64,000 nucleotides of DNA, from contig OU452205.1 of assembly GCA_911728435.2 (NCBI GenBank), positions 17,366,260 to 17,430,259 of the forward strand. Direction: 5' to 3'. The stretch comes from Apoderus coryli. Its lineage: Eukaryota; Arthropoda; Insecta; Coleoptera; Attelabidae. Both the position numbers and the translations under genes were made by a program. This document shows positions 34,001 to 36,646 of the stretch, in pieces (the first letter of the stretch is position 1; each line of letters opens with the position of its first letter). The notes beneath the pieces are model-generated. The model saw nothing but the letters and a program-made list of their open reading frames with translations. It was not told the origin of the DNA and searched no databases.

Positions 34001-35428
34001 TATTTCACTAAATTAATGAATAACGTACAGGTTGAAACCTGTGAAACCACTATTTTCGACATCAGGAAATCACTGTATGACAAATAACCACATATTGAAT
34101 GCAAACATGTATTTTTTTCCTGGATTGTGGCCAAAATAAAATATTATATTCAGATCGACCTAGTCGCGTGTATGGCATATTTCATTAAATATTTATTTAC
34201 ATACCTACATTTAATTTAATTTCATTAATCAACTGAGGAGAGTACCTACTATCATGTGTTACAGTTTATTTATAAAAAAACATATGAATGTATAGGTGCG
34301 CACTATAAATACCAATAATATTGTTTTGGCAGCCGATATAGGAACTGTTGTTCTCTCGGCGTACTACCAACGATAAAACTAGATGTCGCCAAACACATCC
34401 TTTTACATCTCTGTACCGTGTGGGGTATATACCACATTATTTACGAGAGTTTGGCTGTCAACTACTGACCGATCACCACTGATGAGTCGTGGATCGACGA
34501 AACGGCCGTCTGGTGAAAGTATAGTGGTTGACAGACAAACTCTCGGATTTTAAGTCTTGTTTTGTTAAACAAGCCCATTTCAAACTAGAGTATTTTCCTA
34601 AAATTAAAAATAGCTAAGTATTGTAATTCCAATTTCCATTACTGACCTTTTCTATAGAACTTTGTGTTTTAGTTTTTTCTTGAACCCTCTTGGTCAATTT
34701 TAACAAATTATTTTATTTTCTTTGGGTTCAGAACTTTGTTTTGGGTTTAGAACTTTGTATTTCAGCTTCAGCGGCCTAATCTAATTTAAGCTTTCTCTTT
34801 TGAAAATGGTTTAACGAAACCAAAGTCTGTTTTGGATTTTGTTTATCGCTCATCGGGGTTCGAAAAAATCTGTAATTCGTAGTAGTACCTACCCACATAA
34901 TTATAGAGTATAGTGAGCTTTATAAAGTAAATTTGTAAACCTATCGCATACGCTTCGCGTACATTTAGCAACACTGAAGAGCGATATTCAACCATCAACA
35001 AAGAAGCATTATCCATAAAGTCATTATTGTTATTATATTTGCCTTTTCCAAGTTTTATTAATACTTGAAAATTGTATTCAACTAAAGTTTTTTTATTTCA
35101 GAATTCCTTAAAACCACATGGTAGAACACTGGTTTATTGCGTAGCCGGTGTAAGTCGTTCTGCAAGCTTATGCCTAGCATATCTGATGAAATACGTTAAC
35201 AATATGTCATTACGGGAAGCATATAATTATTTGAAAATCCGAAGACCACGTATAAAACCGAACTGTGGTTTTTTCAAACAGTTAATTGAATATGAAAAAC
35301 AGTTAACTGGTGCATCAACTGTGAAGATGGTTTATAACGAGTTTGTGCAAATGGATATACCGGAAGTATATGATAGTGAATATAGAGTCGTTGGGAAATT
35401 CAGTAAAAAACATAGAGTTAGGTGTTAA
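971..35428 (+). CDS. DUSP14/18/21-like dual-specificity phosphatase (three-exon gene model)
   Basis: Gene model joining 971-1074, 11170-11461 and 35102-35428 (723 nt, 240 residues plus stop). Phases agree: exon 1 ends after two bases of codon 35, exon 2 supplies the third base, and the exon 2/3 junction falls between codons. The protein is an atypical DUSP that would dephosphorylate Tyr and Ser/Thr residues. Seen: the DUSP core from about residue 56 (SISLVTENLILTSAANVN), the likely general acid Asp113 (KVDVID), the P-loop CVAGVSRS with Cys145 and Arg151, and the tail features KIRRPRIKPNCGF and EKQLTGASTVKMV, which are characteristic of the DUSP14/18/21 group. Length is close to that subfamily's usual ~190-200 residues plus an N-terminal extension. 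Oddity: the residue before the catalytic Cys is Tyr144, where the family motif has His. The introns (10.1 and 23.6 kb) are largely transposons. Substrate is unknown. Confidence 0.85.
1390..4318. mobile_element. inverted-repeat element with internal tandem repeats
   Basis: The left end (1390-1760, starting GTGTTTCATAATATATGCGC) and the right end (about 3990-4318, ending GAAACACCCTG) are inverted copies of each other over roughly 300-350 bp with moderate divergence. For example, CACCCACTAGCGCTTCAAAA at about 4100 is the complement of the segment at about 1632-1655. Between them lies an AT-rich tandem array with no convincing ORF. The ACAGGGTGT-like terminus resembles that of Tc1/mariner-derived nonautonomous elements in this window, but the superfamily is not established. 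It lies in intron 1 of the phosphatase gene. Confidence 0.65.
2100..3960. repeat. ~0.78-kb tandem repeat, about 2.3 copies
   Basis: The segment GAACGCCTGTGTGAACCAGT occurs at 2320 and again at 3101 (781 bp apart), with a diverged third copy at 3903. Text on both sides of these anchors is nearly identical between the first two copies. Each unit is itself built from degenerate sub-repeats of roughly 100-150 bp carrying CTACTATTTACGAACGCCTA, TTTTTTAGGTTAT and TATCAAAGCTATA. The array fills the interior of the inverted-repeat element at 1390-4318. Confidence 0.8.
4521..5700 (-). pseudogene. Tc1/mariner (DD41D-like) transposase relic
   Basis: Read on the - strand, 5688-5443 gives the block ending with the first catalytic region (IVFSDEAHFWLNGYVNK), and 5178-4948 gives the C-terminal catalytic block (FISRLGPVNWPPSSCDL, normally followed by a TPLDYFLWG-type motif; here TRLEYFLLC, so the third acidic residue is altered). 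The part between them, including the second catalytic Asp, is deleted or shifted. At 4521-4540 on the + side is a TACAGGGTGTCCC terminus typical of these insect elements; the opposite terminus is not recognisable. Inactive copy in intron 1. Confidence 0.75.
5701..6455. other. AT-rich intronic DNA, no feature recognised
   Basis: I see no reading frame, paired repeat or RNA signal here beyond simple A/T runs. Confidence 0.5.
6460..7080 (-). pseudogene. possible LINE ORF1 relic (coiled coil)
   Basis: On the - strand, 7080-6898 encodes a charged helical segment (MLRELQNDFKKLKKATDFM, then SENYEEERARSK) of the kind found in the coiled coil of CR1/I-like non-LTR ORF1 proteins. Downstream - strand text is broken by stops. 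No reverse transcriptase follows, so if this is a LINE it is a small fragment. It could also be an unrelated coiled-coil pseudogene. Confidence 0.35.
7081..7606. other. AT-rich intronic DNA, no feature recognised
   Basis: No coding or repeat structure supported. Confidence 0.5.
7609..8377 (-). mobile_element. decayed Tc1/mariner-like element with terminal inverted repeats
   Basis: The left terminus TACAGGGTGTTCGTAAAGTA (from 7607) is mirrored by TTACTTTACGAATACCCT at about 8360-8377. The subterminal GCCACCATCCATCTAAGTCATG (about 7692) is mirrored at about 8218-8240 (CATGACTTAGATGGCGGC). Between them, - strand text around 8090-7920 reads RSPELNPLRLFPMG, a degraded version of the C-terminal SPDLNPLDFFLWG block of a DDE transposase, ending near the left repeat. 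The right end is cut off by the start of the CCCAAC element at 8378. Confidence 0.65.
8378..10983. mobile_element. unclassified CCCAAC...GTTGGG inverted-repeat element
   Basis: The ends CCCAACTAACAATT (8378) and AATTGCTTGTTGGG (ending 10983) form imperfect terminal inverted repeats, and both subterminal regions have the same character: GAAC, then ATATTTTATAA, then many TTTATAAA-type words spaced 20-60 bp apart. The interior (about 8760-10400) has no convincing gene; a - strand stretch near 10260-10130 reads QIFWRLINSQEELLRDGERV but cannot be assigned. No target-site duplication is evident. The superfamily is unknown to me. It lies in intron 1 and abuts a damaged Tc1/mariner end. Confidence 0.5.
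11170..11461 (+). CDS. DUSP-like gene, exon 2
   Basis: Acceptor TTTTTAG at 11163-11169, donor GTGAGC at 11462. The exon begins with the third base of codon 35 (Ser) and ends on a codon boundary after Gln132. It encodes the first half of the phosphatase domain: SISLVTENLILTSAANVN, then GVTCIINAAPELPD, then KVDVIDSSNS with Asp113 as the likely general acid. These match the DUSP14/18/21 pattern of a beta strand, an INA(T/A) turn and an acid loop. Confidence 0.85.
11704..11889 (+). repeat. copia 5' LTR
   Basis: 186 bp, TG...CA, preceded by the target duplication AGCAA. It matches the 3' LTR at every position I compared. Confidence 0.95.
11890..11907 (+). promoter_or_regulatory. copia primer binding site (half-tRNA type)
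   Basis: GGTTATGGGCCCAG immediately after the 5' LTR is complementary to the anticodon arm of initiator tRNA-Met (CTGGGCCCATAACC). This is the internal half-tRNA priming known for copia-type elements. Confidence 0.9.
12022..12411 (+). pseudogene. gag-integrase deletion fusion (copia)
   Basis: A 129-codon frame starting at an ATG. Residues 1-76 are the N-terminus of a copia Gag (LKRNNYDTWKLQAEALL). From about residue 78 it turns directly into the second half of integrase (DGTEYCNKEF, then TSQQNGLAERKNRTL, with a conserved catalytic Glu region). The junction near 12255 is in frame, as expected for a clean internal deletion. The frame then ends at a frameshift (near 12400-12411); integrase sequence resumes in another frame (AEAVNTANYLVNRS). 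The first part of gag, the protease and the integrase zinc finger are absent. Confidence 0.85.
12548..13471 (+). pseudogene. copia integrase C-terminus and N-terminal half of reverse transcriptase
   Basis: 307 codons, open in one frame but without a real start; the frame is already open upstream from about 12412. Seen: the integrase C-terminal region (KTKQGIFMGYSEISKGYRIW), an acidic linker, then the copia reverse transcriptase start (KKARLVARGFAQ, then QMDVTTAYLNGELEEEIFME), which includes the first catalytic Asp region. A frameshift near 13455-13471 cuts the frame; the RT continues in another frame (ACLLKKALYGLKQAGRQWYK at 13477 onward). Confidence 0.9.
13594..14574 (+). pseudogene. copia reverse transcriptase C-terminus and RNase H
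   Basis: Open from about 13564 after a one-base change in an A-run near 13551-13560. It carries the catalytic YVDD box (AVYVDDIFIAS), the RT thumb (GTRPDISFAVSYLSQF) and an RNase H domain with DADWA, STAESEYMAL, a DNQTA box and HIDIRQHF. It stops 16 bases before the 3' LTR. The domain itself looks complete; only the frame linkage to the upstream part is broken. Confidence 0.92.
14591..14776 (+). repeat. copia 3' LTR
   Basis: Same 186 bp as the 5' LTR, followed by the target duplication AGCAA and preceded by a purine-rich tract. Confidence 0.95.
14782..15615. other. intron 2 sequence, no feature recognised
   Basis: Mixed-composition intronic DNA. I see no coding frame with family resemblance and no paired repeats. 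Confidence 0.5.
15618..15800 (-). repeat. dispersed MITE-like repeat, copy 1
   Basis: The segment from GGGTGTCCCAAACTCGGCGC through GGCCTATTGTATGAAATCAG and TAATAAAAATCTTTTT is the reverse complement, with divergence, of the segment at about 21730-21835 (CATACAATAGGCCTGGGGCG). The GGGTGTCCC edge resembles a transposon terminus. Confidence 0.55.
15801..17200. other. intron 2 sequence, no gene recognised
   Basis: AT-rich DNA. A short segment at about 16385-16430 (GATGCCGCCATTTTGGGTTA) recurs inverted at about 21325-21345, so a decayed repeat pair probably spans here to 21.3 kb. Nothing else is supported. Confidence 0.4.
17201..18019. mobile_element. hairpin-headed element with ~170-bp direct repeats (family member 1)
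   Basis: A ~170-bp segment occurs twice, at 17201-17370 and 17850-18019 (649 bp apart), with essentially one difference (GTCGCC versus GTCGTC). Each copy starts AGTATATTAAGTAT and contains nested inverted arms: CAGTAAGTGTAGTTTACCGA / TCGGTAAACTACTTACTG outside, GGCGACT / AGTCGCC inside (GTCGTC in copy 2), and GAGCGAAGCGA at the tip. Each continues to TATACTATTTTTTGTACGAT. Before the second copy, ATCGTACAAAATAGTATA (about 17839-17855) is the inverse of that segment, so the 17325-17855 body has inverted ends. Another palindrome (CTTACCGTTC / GAACGGTAAG) lies at about 17724-17750. Confidence 0.7.
17543..17647 (+). CDS. 34-residue ORF, possibly the N-terminus of a Crypton-type recombinase
   Basis: A short frame (MSDFECESLDEAWNVGIAAI, then IPENGMKMLIKVHT) lies inside the hairpin element. 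Acidic starts of the type SLDEAW...IPEKS.K.Y are, as I recall them, found at the N-terminus of insect Crypton/KIAA1958-like tyrosine-recombinase proteins. The catalytic domain is absent and the frame ends after 34 codons, so this would be an internal deletion derivative. The similarity is a judgement from memory, not a search. Confidence 0.3.
   Translation: MSDFECESLDEAWNVGIAAIIPENGMKMLIKVHT
18110..18870. repeat. degenerate array with recurring ACCCTGTATA units
   Basis: The pattern CACCCTGTATA, then ATGTATGA or similar, then CCATTCTAAC, then AAAA recurs at about 18160, 18300, 18390 (decayed), 18715 and in part at 18585 and 18835. It reads as several diverged copies of the same ~100-150 bp unit, possibly a cluster of decayed short transposon ends. 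No coding content. Confidence 0.45.
18871..21720. other. intron 2 sequence, no gene recognised
   Basis: AT-rich. Two observations: a stem at about 19130-19180 (GTGAGGCAAAG / CTTTGCCTCGCCTCAC), and a diverged direct duplication with CGGATTGATTACGCTATTGC at 20223 and a near copy at about 20473 (250 bp apart). Short ORFs here look like chance. Confidence 0.4.
21730..22312. mobile_element. MITE-like inverted-repeat element, copy 2
   Basis: The right end (reverse complement from 22312: TACAGGGTGGCCCAAATT, then TTCTTATGGGAACTAATC) and the left segment at 21828-21890 (TTCTTATGGGAACTCATG, then ACCGAAAAAGTGACA) are inverted relatives. The outer left part matches the inverted copy at 15618-15800. No coding capacity. 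It resembles a short nonautonomous Tc1/mariner derivative. Confidence 0.5.
22440..22770 (-). mobile_element. LINE 3' end fragment
   Basis: An (AAT)n microsatellite next to AAAGGACTTTTATTGCAAAT reads, on the - strand, as the typical GCAATAAAAGTCC-(TTA)n terminus of a CR1/I-like non-LTR element. The remaining ~300 bp carries no recognisable reverse transcriptase motif, so it is probably 3' UTR. Confidence 0.45.
22814..25523 (+). mobile_element. DD41D Tc1/mariner element with ~0.7-kb terminal inverted repeats
   Basis: Flanked by TA (22812-22813 and 25524-25525) with termini CAGGGTGTCC...GGACACCCTG. The inverted repeats run from 22814 to about 23480 and from about 24850 to 25523, and include the palindromic ACTTCCGGTTATACCGGAAGT. 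Inside each repeat, a second TA-CAGGGTGG terminus appears (23238-23248, and 25089-25099 in inverse). Between the repeats is a broken transposase gene. It lies in sense orientation in intron 2 of the phosphatase gene. Confidence 0.85.
23535..24516 (+). pseudogene. DD41D transposase, two lesions
   Basis: The N-terminal piece (23535-23801) has a helix-turn-helix-like segment (SVRAAEQDLGISKSYVQKIL). A frameshift in a T-run at about 23795-23800 and an in-frame TGA at 23875-23877 separate it from the catalytic piece, open to 24516. Catalytic acidic residues are seen at WTDESKF, RLDGAPPH and SPDLSPLDF; the last two have 41 residues between them, the spacing of the DD41D (rosa-like) group of Tc1/mariner transposases. 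The C-terminus is intact to HIEQLN. With two lesions the copy is probably dead, but few other changes are visible. Confidence 0.88.
25526..26435. other. intron 2 sequence, no feature recognised
   Basis: AT-rich DNA. Short open frames on the - strand (25666-26065) have no family resemblance. Confidence 0.5.
26437..26525. repeat. solo fragment of the DD41D terminal repeat
   Basis: CACTTCCGGTTATACCGGAA, then GTTGAT.TCAACTTTCTTATT, then ATATTTTTGGATTC is a diverged copy of the terminal repeat segment at about 22940-23030, present here without the rest of the element. Confidence 0.7.
26646..29722 (-). mobile_element. pogo-superfamily DNA transposon
   Basis: The terminal inverted repeats AAGGTAAGGTGGGGTAAGAG (26646) and CTCTTACCCCACCTTACCTT (ending 29722) are near perfect and flanked by TA, the known target of pogo elements. 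Subterminal copies of GGGGCAAGTGCG (or its inverse, CGCACTTGCCCC) occur at about 26848, 29279 and 29352, with related GGGGC words nearby; these are candidate transposase-binding sites. It carries one transposase gene on the - strand, broken once. Inserted in intron 2, antisense to the host gene. Confidence 0.9.
27183..29235 (-). pseudogene. pogo-like transposase (one frameshift)
   Basis: The - strand frame 29367-28204 holds the catalytic part. The likely start is the internal ATG at 29235 (MVRKYIRKSK), because the upstream 44 codons run through subterminal repeats. Residue numbers count from 29367: psq/pogo helix-turn-helix at about 58-98 (GYSPEILKLAVTYVRNGI), CENP-B-type DNA-binding region at about 115-190, then DDE_1 with Asp224 (WNMDESSF), Asp334 (YDGHATH) and Asp370 (LLQPLDLSVF), 35 residues between the last two. 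A frameshift near 28200 ends the frame. The following - strand text (IPKSTFSKLIGEIW and onward) continues open into the 28019-27183 frame, an acidic C-terminal tail of about 340 residues including that link. Apart from this lesion the gene looks intact. Confidence 0.88.
29770..30170 (-). pseudogene. DD41D-like transposase C-terminal relic
   Basis: On the - strand, about 30165-30030 reads WYQLDGAPAHCTDEVTHELM, then FQDRWFRRLCPWDWPAN, aligning with the second catalytic Asp block of the element at 23.5-24.5 kb. The rest is broken by stops but still shows SKEELCEGIRSYISQLDAEE and a terminal NGGHFE-like remnant. A separate, older copy of the same group, without recognisable ends. Confidence 0.7.
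30170..30480 (+). pseudogene. jockey-like reverse transcriptase fragment
   Basis: The text GGQLNVIFTNFAKAVLMGKL, then YKSYYFGTCGVPQ, matches RT motifs A and B of jockey-like LINEs (normally YTDFSKAFD and SGVPQGS). A segment after FAKA is deleted and the second catalytic box is absent. Truncated at both ends. Confidence 0.65.
30481..31500. other. intron 2 sequence, no feature recognised
   Basis: AT-rich DNA with no paired repeat or coding frame that I can support. Confidence 0.5.
31507..33687 (+). CDS. jockey-like LINE ORF2, 5'-truncated (reverse transcriptase)
   Basis: A 726-codon open frame without a true start: homology to its relative at 51.5-53.8 kb begins at about 31515-31560 (ERFYYDFKSADFESLN), so the ATG is incidental. 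Seen in order: RT linker (KRFPRWYSLEVKQLI), motif 1-2 region (SAGPDGIPALLLRNCSF), fingers (NYRPVCILNSIPKLFE), palm motif A ([13 protein letters not shown]), motif B ([15 protein letters not shown]), catalytic FADD (LFADDLKCY), thumb and the conserved C-terminal region. The endonuclease and ORF1 are missing, as expected from incomplete target-primed reverse transcription. Uninterrupted and more GC-rich than the surrounding intron, consistent with a recent insertion. The protein could not support mobility on its own. Confidence 0.9.
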   Translation: MVVHIPFRTHKVASSRQAERFYYDFKSADFESLNDRLGGIRWDFLLSHRSVDDMVDTFYHILFDAFKVFVPKKRCSSKRFPRWYSLEVKQLIFEKKRAHKRYKITGSQTHYADFSRLRSECNRLSRVCYMSFTNAIESELPQNIGAFWRFINSKRGSSDLPSRLSWGERTSDADQCGADLFAAYFESVYNDRCLDSPVGCVGDTLVNVSDHHISLSDILEAIVGLEVRKSAGPDGIPALLLRNCSFSLARPLQIIFNHSVSTGTFPVLWKTSFITPIFKSGNRNEVTNYRPVCILNSIPKLFENLITRYLTAALGPLVISDQFGFQAGKSTELNLLEFTNYLSRALEHGYQVHAIYTDFSKAFDSVNHRLLIEKLGIVGVSAPMLDWLGSYLCGRTQVVRINEFHSRPILVSSGVPQGSHLGPLLFNLFVNDIAQCFVHSEIKLFADDLKCYRRIAGPSDCYLLQEDVIRLVHWCEANGLDLNISKCFCVNFNRTRDPLFHGYFIDRDALDYKTLVKDLGVYLDSSLSYTDHIRRATSRSVKMLGFTRRCSGDFSQIGTFRALYTSLVRPHLEYAFAVWSPSYVCHTVCIERVQHRFLRYVHFRLGRERPVDFNFNYGVLLSELELATLGARRVVRDLTILYKILNNTLLACSLLSQIGFRVPPRQSRSSDLFHVSFHRANYAMNTFVTRVVRLANRCSNHNIDFFAPFGEFAGRLRRGSRDEWFP
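33688..33938 (+). repeat. LINE 3' UTR with (AAATA)n tail
   Basis: The 3' UTR of the LINE ends in TTAATAAATAAATAAATAAA at about 33918-33937, a short tandem tail like those left by target-primed reverse transcription. Confidence 0.7.
33940..34323. other. intron 2 sequence, no feature recognised
   Basis: AT-rich DNA, nothing supported. Confidence 0.5.
34324..34550 (+). repeat. repeat carrying a hammerhead ribozyme
   Basis: The first part (TTGGCAGCCGATATAGGAAC to CTAGATGTCGCCAAA) has a diverged relative at about 35895-35997, which also ends in CTAGATGTCGCCAAA, so this is a dispersed repeat. The second part is a self-complementary block: CGAGAGTTTGGCTGTCAACT (from 34444) pairs with the arm at 34524-34545 over 22 positions with about one mismatch and one G-U. 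The hammerhead core lies between the arms. Confidence 0.7.
34473..34516 (+). ncRNA. type I hammerhead self-cleaving ribozyme
   Basis: All invariant elements are present in order. Stem I is TCACCA (34473-34478) with TGGTGA (34511-34516), six perfect pairs. The core CTGATGA is at 34479-34485. Stem II is GTCG (34486-34489) with CGAC (34495-34498), closed by a five-base loop. Core GAAA is at 34499-34502 (the last A begins stem III). Stem III is the self-complementary ACGGCCGT (34502-34509), and C34510 is the cleavage-site nucleotide. Stem I continues outward, after an internal loop, into the 22-bp arms at 34444-34465 and 34524-34545; natural hammerheads often have such a loop for contact with loop II. 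Stem III is minimal and palindromic, as in type I hammerheads of animal repeats, which may act as dimers. Activity is inferred, not shown. Confidence 0.9.
34551..35101. other. end of intron 2, no feature recognised
   Basis: Intronic DNA ending in a pyrimidine tract and the acceptor TTTATTTCAG before exon 3. Confidence 0.55.
35102..35428 (+). CDS. DUSP-like gene, exon 3 (catalytic exon)
   Basis: Begins on a codon boundary after TTTATTTCAG and encodes residues 133-240. It contains the phosphate-binding loop: TLVYCVAGVSRSASLCLAYL, with the nucleophile Cys145 and Arg151, where the family consensus is HC rather than YC. The REAYNYLKIRRPRIKPNCGF helix-turn and the C-terminal EKQLTGASTVKMV extension follow, both diagnostic of the DUSP14/18/21 subgroup. 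The stop TAA (35426-35428) overlaps an AATAAA at 35428-35433; another AATAAA lies at 35644-35649 and is a more reasonable polyadenylation signal. Confidence 0.9.
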   Translation, partial: NSLKPHGRTLVYCVAGVSRSASLCLAYLMKYVNNMSLREAYNYLKIRRPRIKPNCGFFKQLIEYEKQLTGASTVKMVYNEFVQMDIPEVYDSEYRVVGKFSKKHRVRC

Positions 35429-35706
35429 ATAAAATGAATTAGATATATTTTAATTATAGAATCATATTAAGACTTTGTTCATAAGTATTTTAGTGTTAGT
35501 TAAATGAAATATTTTGTATGGGACCAATGTAAATATTATTTAGATACTTTATATTATATTTTATTGATTTATAATTTTGAGAATTATTGTATTAGTAATT
35601 TTTAGCGAAGTTATCGATTTTTTGATGAATTATAAACATGTCAAATAAATATAAATATAGAAACATGAAATAAATTAATATTGTATACGAACTGAAAACA
35701 AATTCC

Positions 35707-35783
35707 GTGTCACAAGTAGGACTCGAACCCAACATCTCCCGATTGCGGGTCAGGTGTTCTAACCAATGACATGACCGTGGCAC
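35707..35783 (-). repeat. tRNA-like sequence, probably a SINE head
   Basis: The - strand reads like a tRNA: a perfect B-box (GGTTCGAGTCC, complement at 35719-35729), an anticodon-like stem CCTGA/TCGGG with loop CCCGCAA, an A-box-like TGTCATTGGTTAGAAC, and acceptor-like ends GTGCCAC/GTGACAC with one mismatch. Position 33 is C instead of the invariant T and several T-stem pairs fail, so it is unlikely to be a working tRNA gene. A tRNA-derived SINE or tRNA pseudogene is the best reading. It lies in the 3' flank of the phosphatase gene. Confidence 0.55.
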
Positions 35784-36192
35784 ATATAGTAGAAATCTCC
35801 CTCAGTCCACATAATATATTAACGTCTTGTTACTTTATGTGACAAGCAAATCACAAATAAAGCCTCCCGCCAGGGAATTCGGGCGCATCTAGTATTGGCA
35901 ATAGGATATGATGCAGTTGTTGCTTCTCGTCCGGCCATCGTTTGTGAACTGTGTTTCACCGGACATATTGCCTGCTCACACTAGATGTCGCCAAAACATC
36001 TTGTTGTCTTTTATCTCTCGTGCTAGTATAAAGCTCTTCGTAAATGTTGGAAATTTGGGTCACACTGCCTGCTGATCATCTATTAATGAATTGAAGAAAG
36101 TGACATTTTGAGCATCCGCGTCAATTTAAATGTGGCTGCTTGGTTAGCAGTTTTGTTTACATTAACATTCGTCCCGTAAAATACTAAATTTT
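35784..36192. other. intergenic DNA with a relative of the 34.3-kb repeat
   Basis: About 35895-35997 is related to the first part of the hammerhead-bearing repeat (GGATATGATGCAGTTGTTGC, ending CTAGATGTCGCCAAA). I find no hammerhead core after it. The remainder shows nothing. Confidence 0.45.
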
Positions 36193-36646
36193 ATGATGAA
36201 ATGAAATGAAATGAAATGAACTTTATTGTCTAACAGGTAAGTACAACCCAATTACAAGACAAAATATTGCTTAACATTCTTAGCTATAAACTAAAAATTA
36301 AATTAAACTTAAAAACTAAAAGAAAAGAAACTTTTACAATTCTTAAATATCTAAAACCTTACTGTCCACCAAACCTCTCAGTCACAATCCACCAAAGGTC
36401 CCATATATGCTTTTCGATTCGGAACTAAAGATGTACATAATATATAAAAAAGACAAAGCAAAGCATATTCTAATGCGAAATTATTTAAACAGACACATAT
36501 TTTAAAAATATTTGGAACATAAATTAACTGGAATGCTAAAAGCATTCATTAAAAATTAGAAAACAACAAACCCAAATAATGTTTATCAAATAAATCACAA
36601 ATATTACAGATAATTTAACCGCAATCCAACCGCATATGTAGAAATT

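Noticed and set aside
35592..35783. 63-codon - strand frame (PRSCHWLEHLTRNREMLG...)
   Set aside because: This is simply the translation of the tRNA-like SINE head; such peptides are common artefacts of tRNA sequence.
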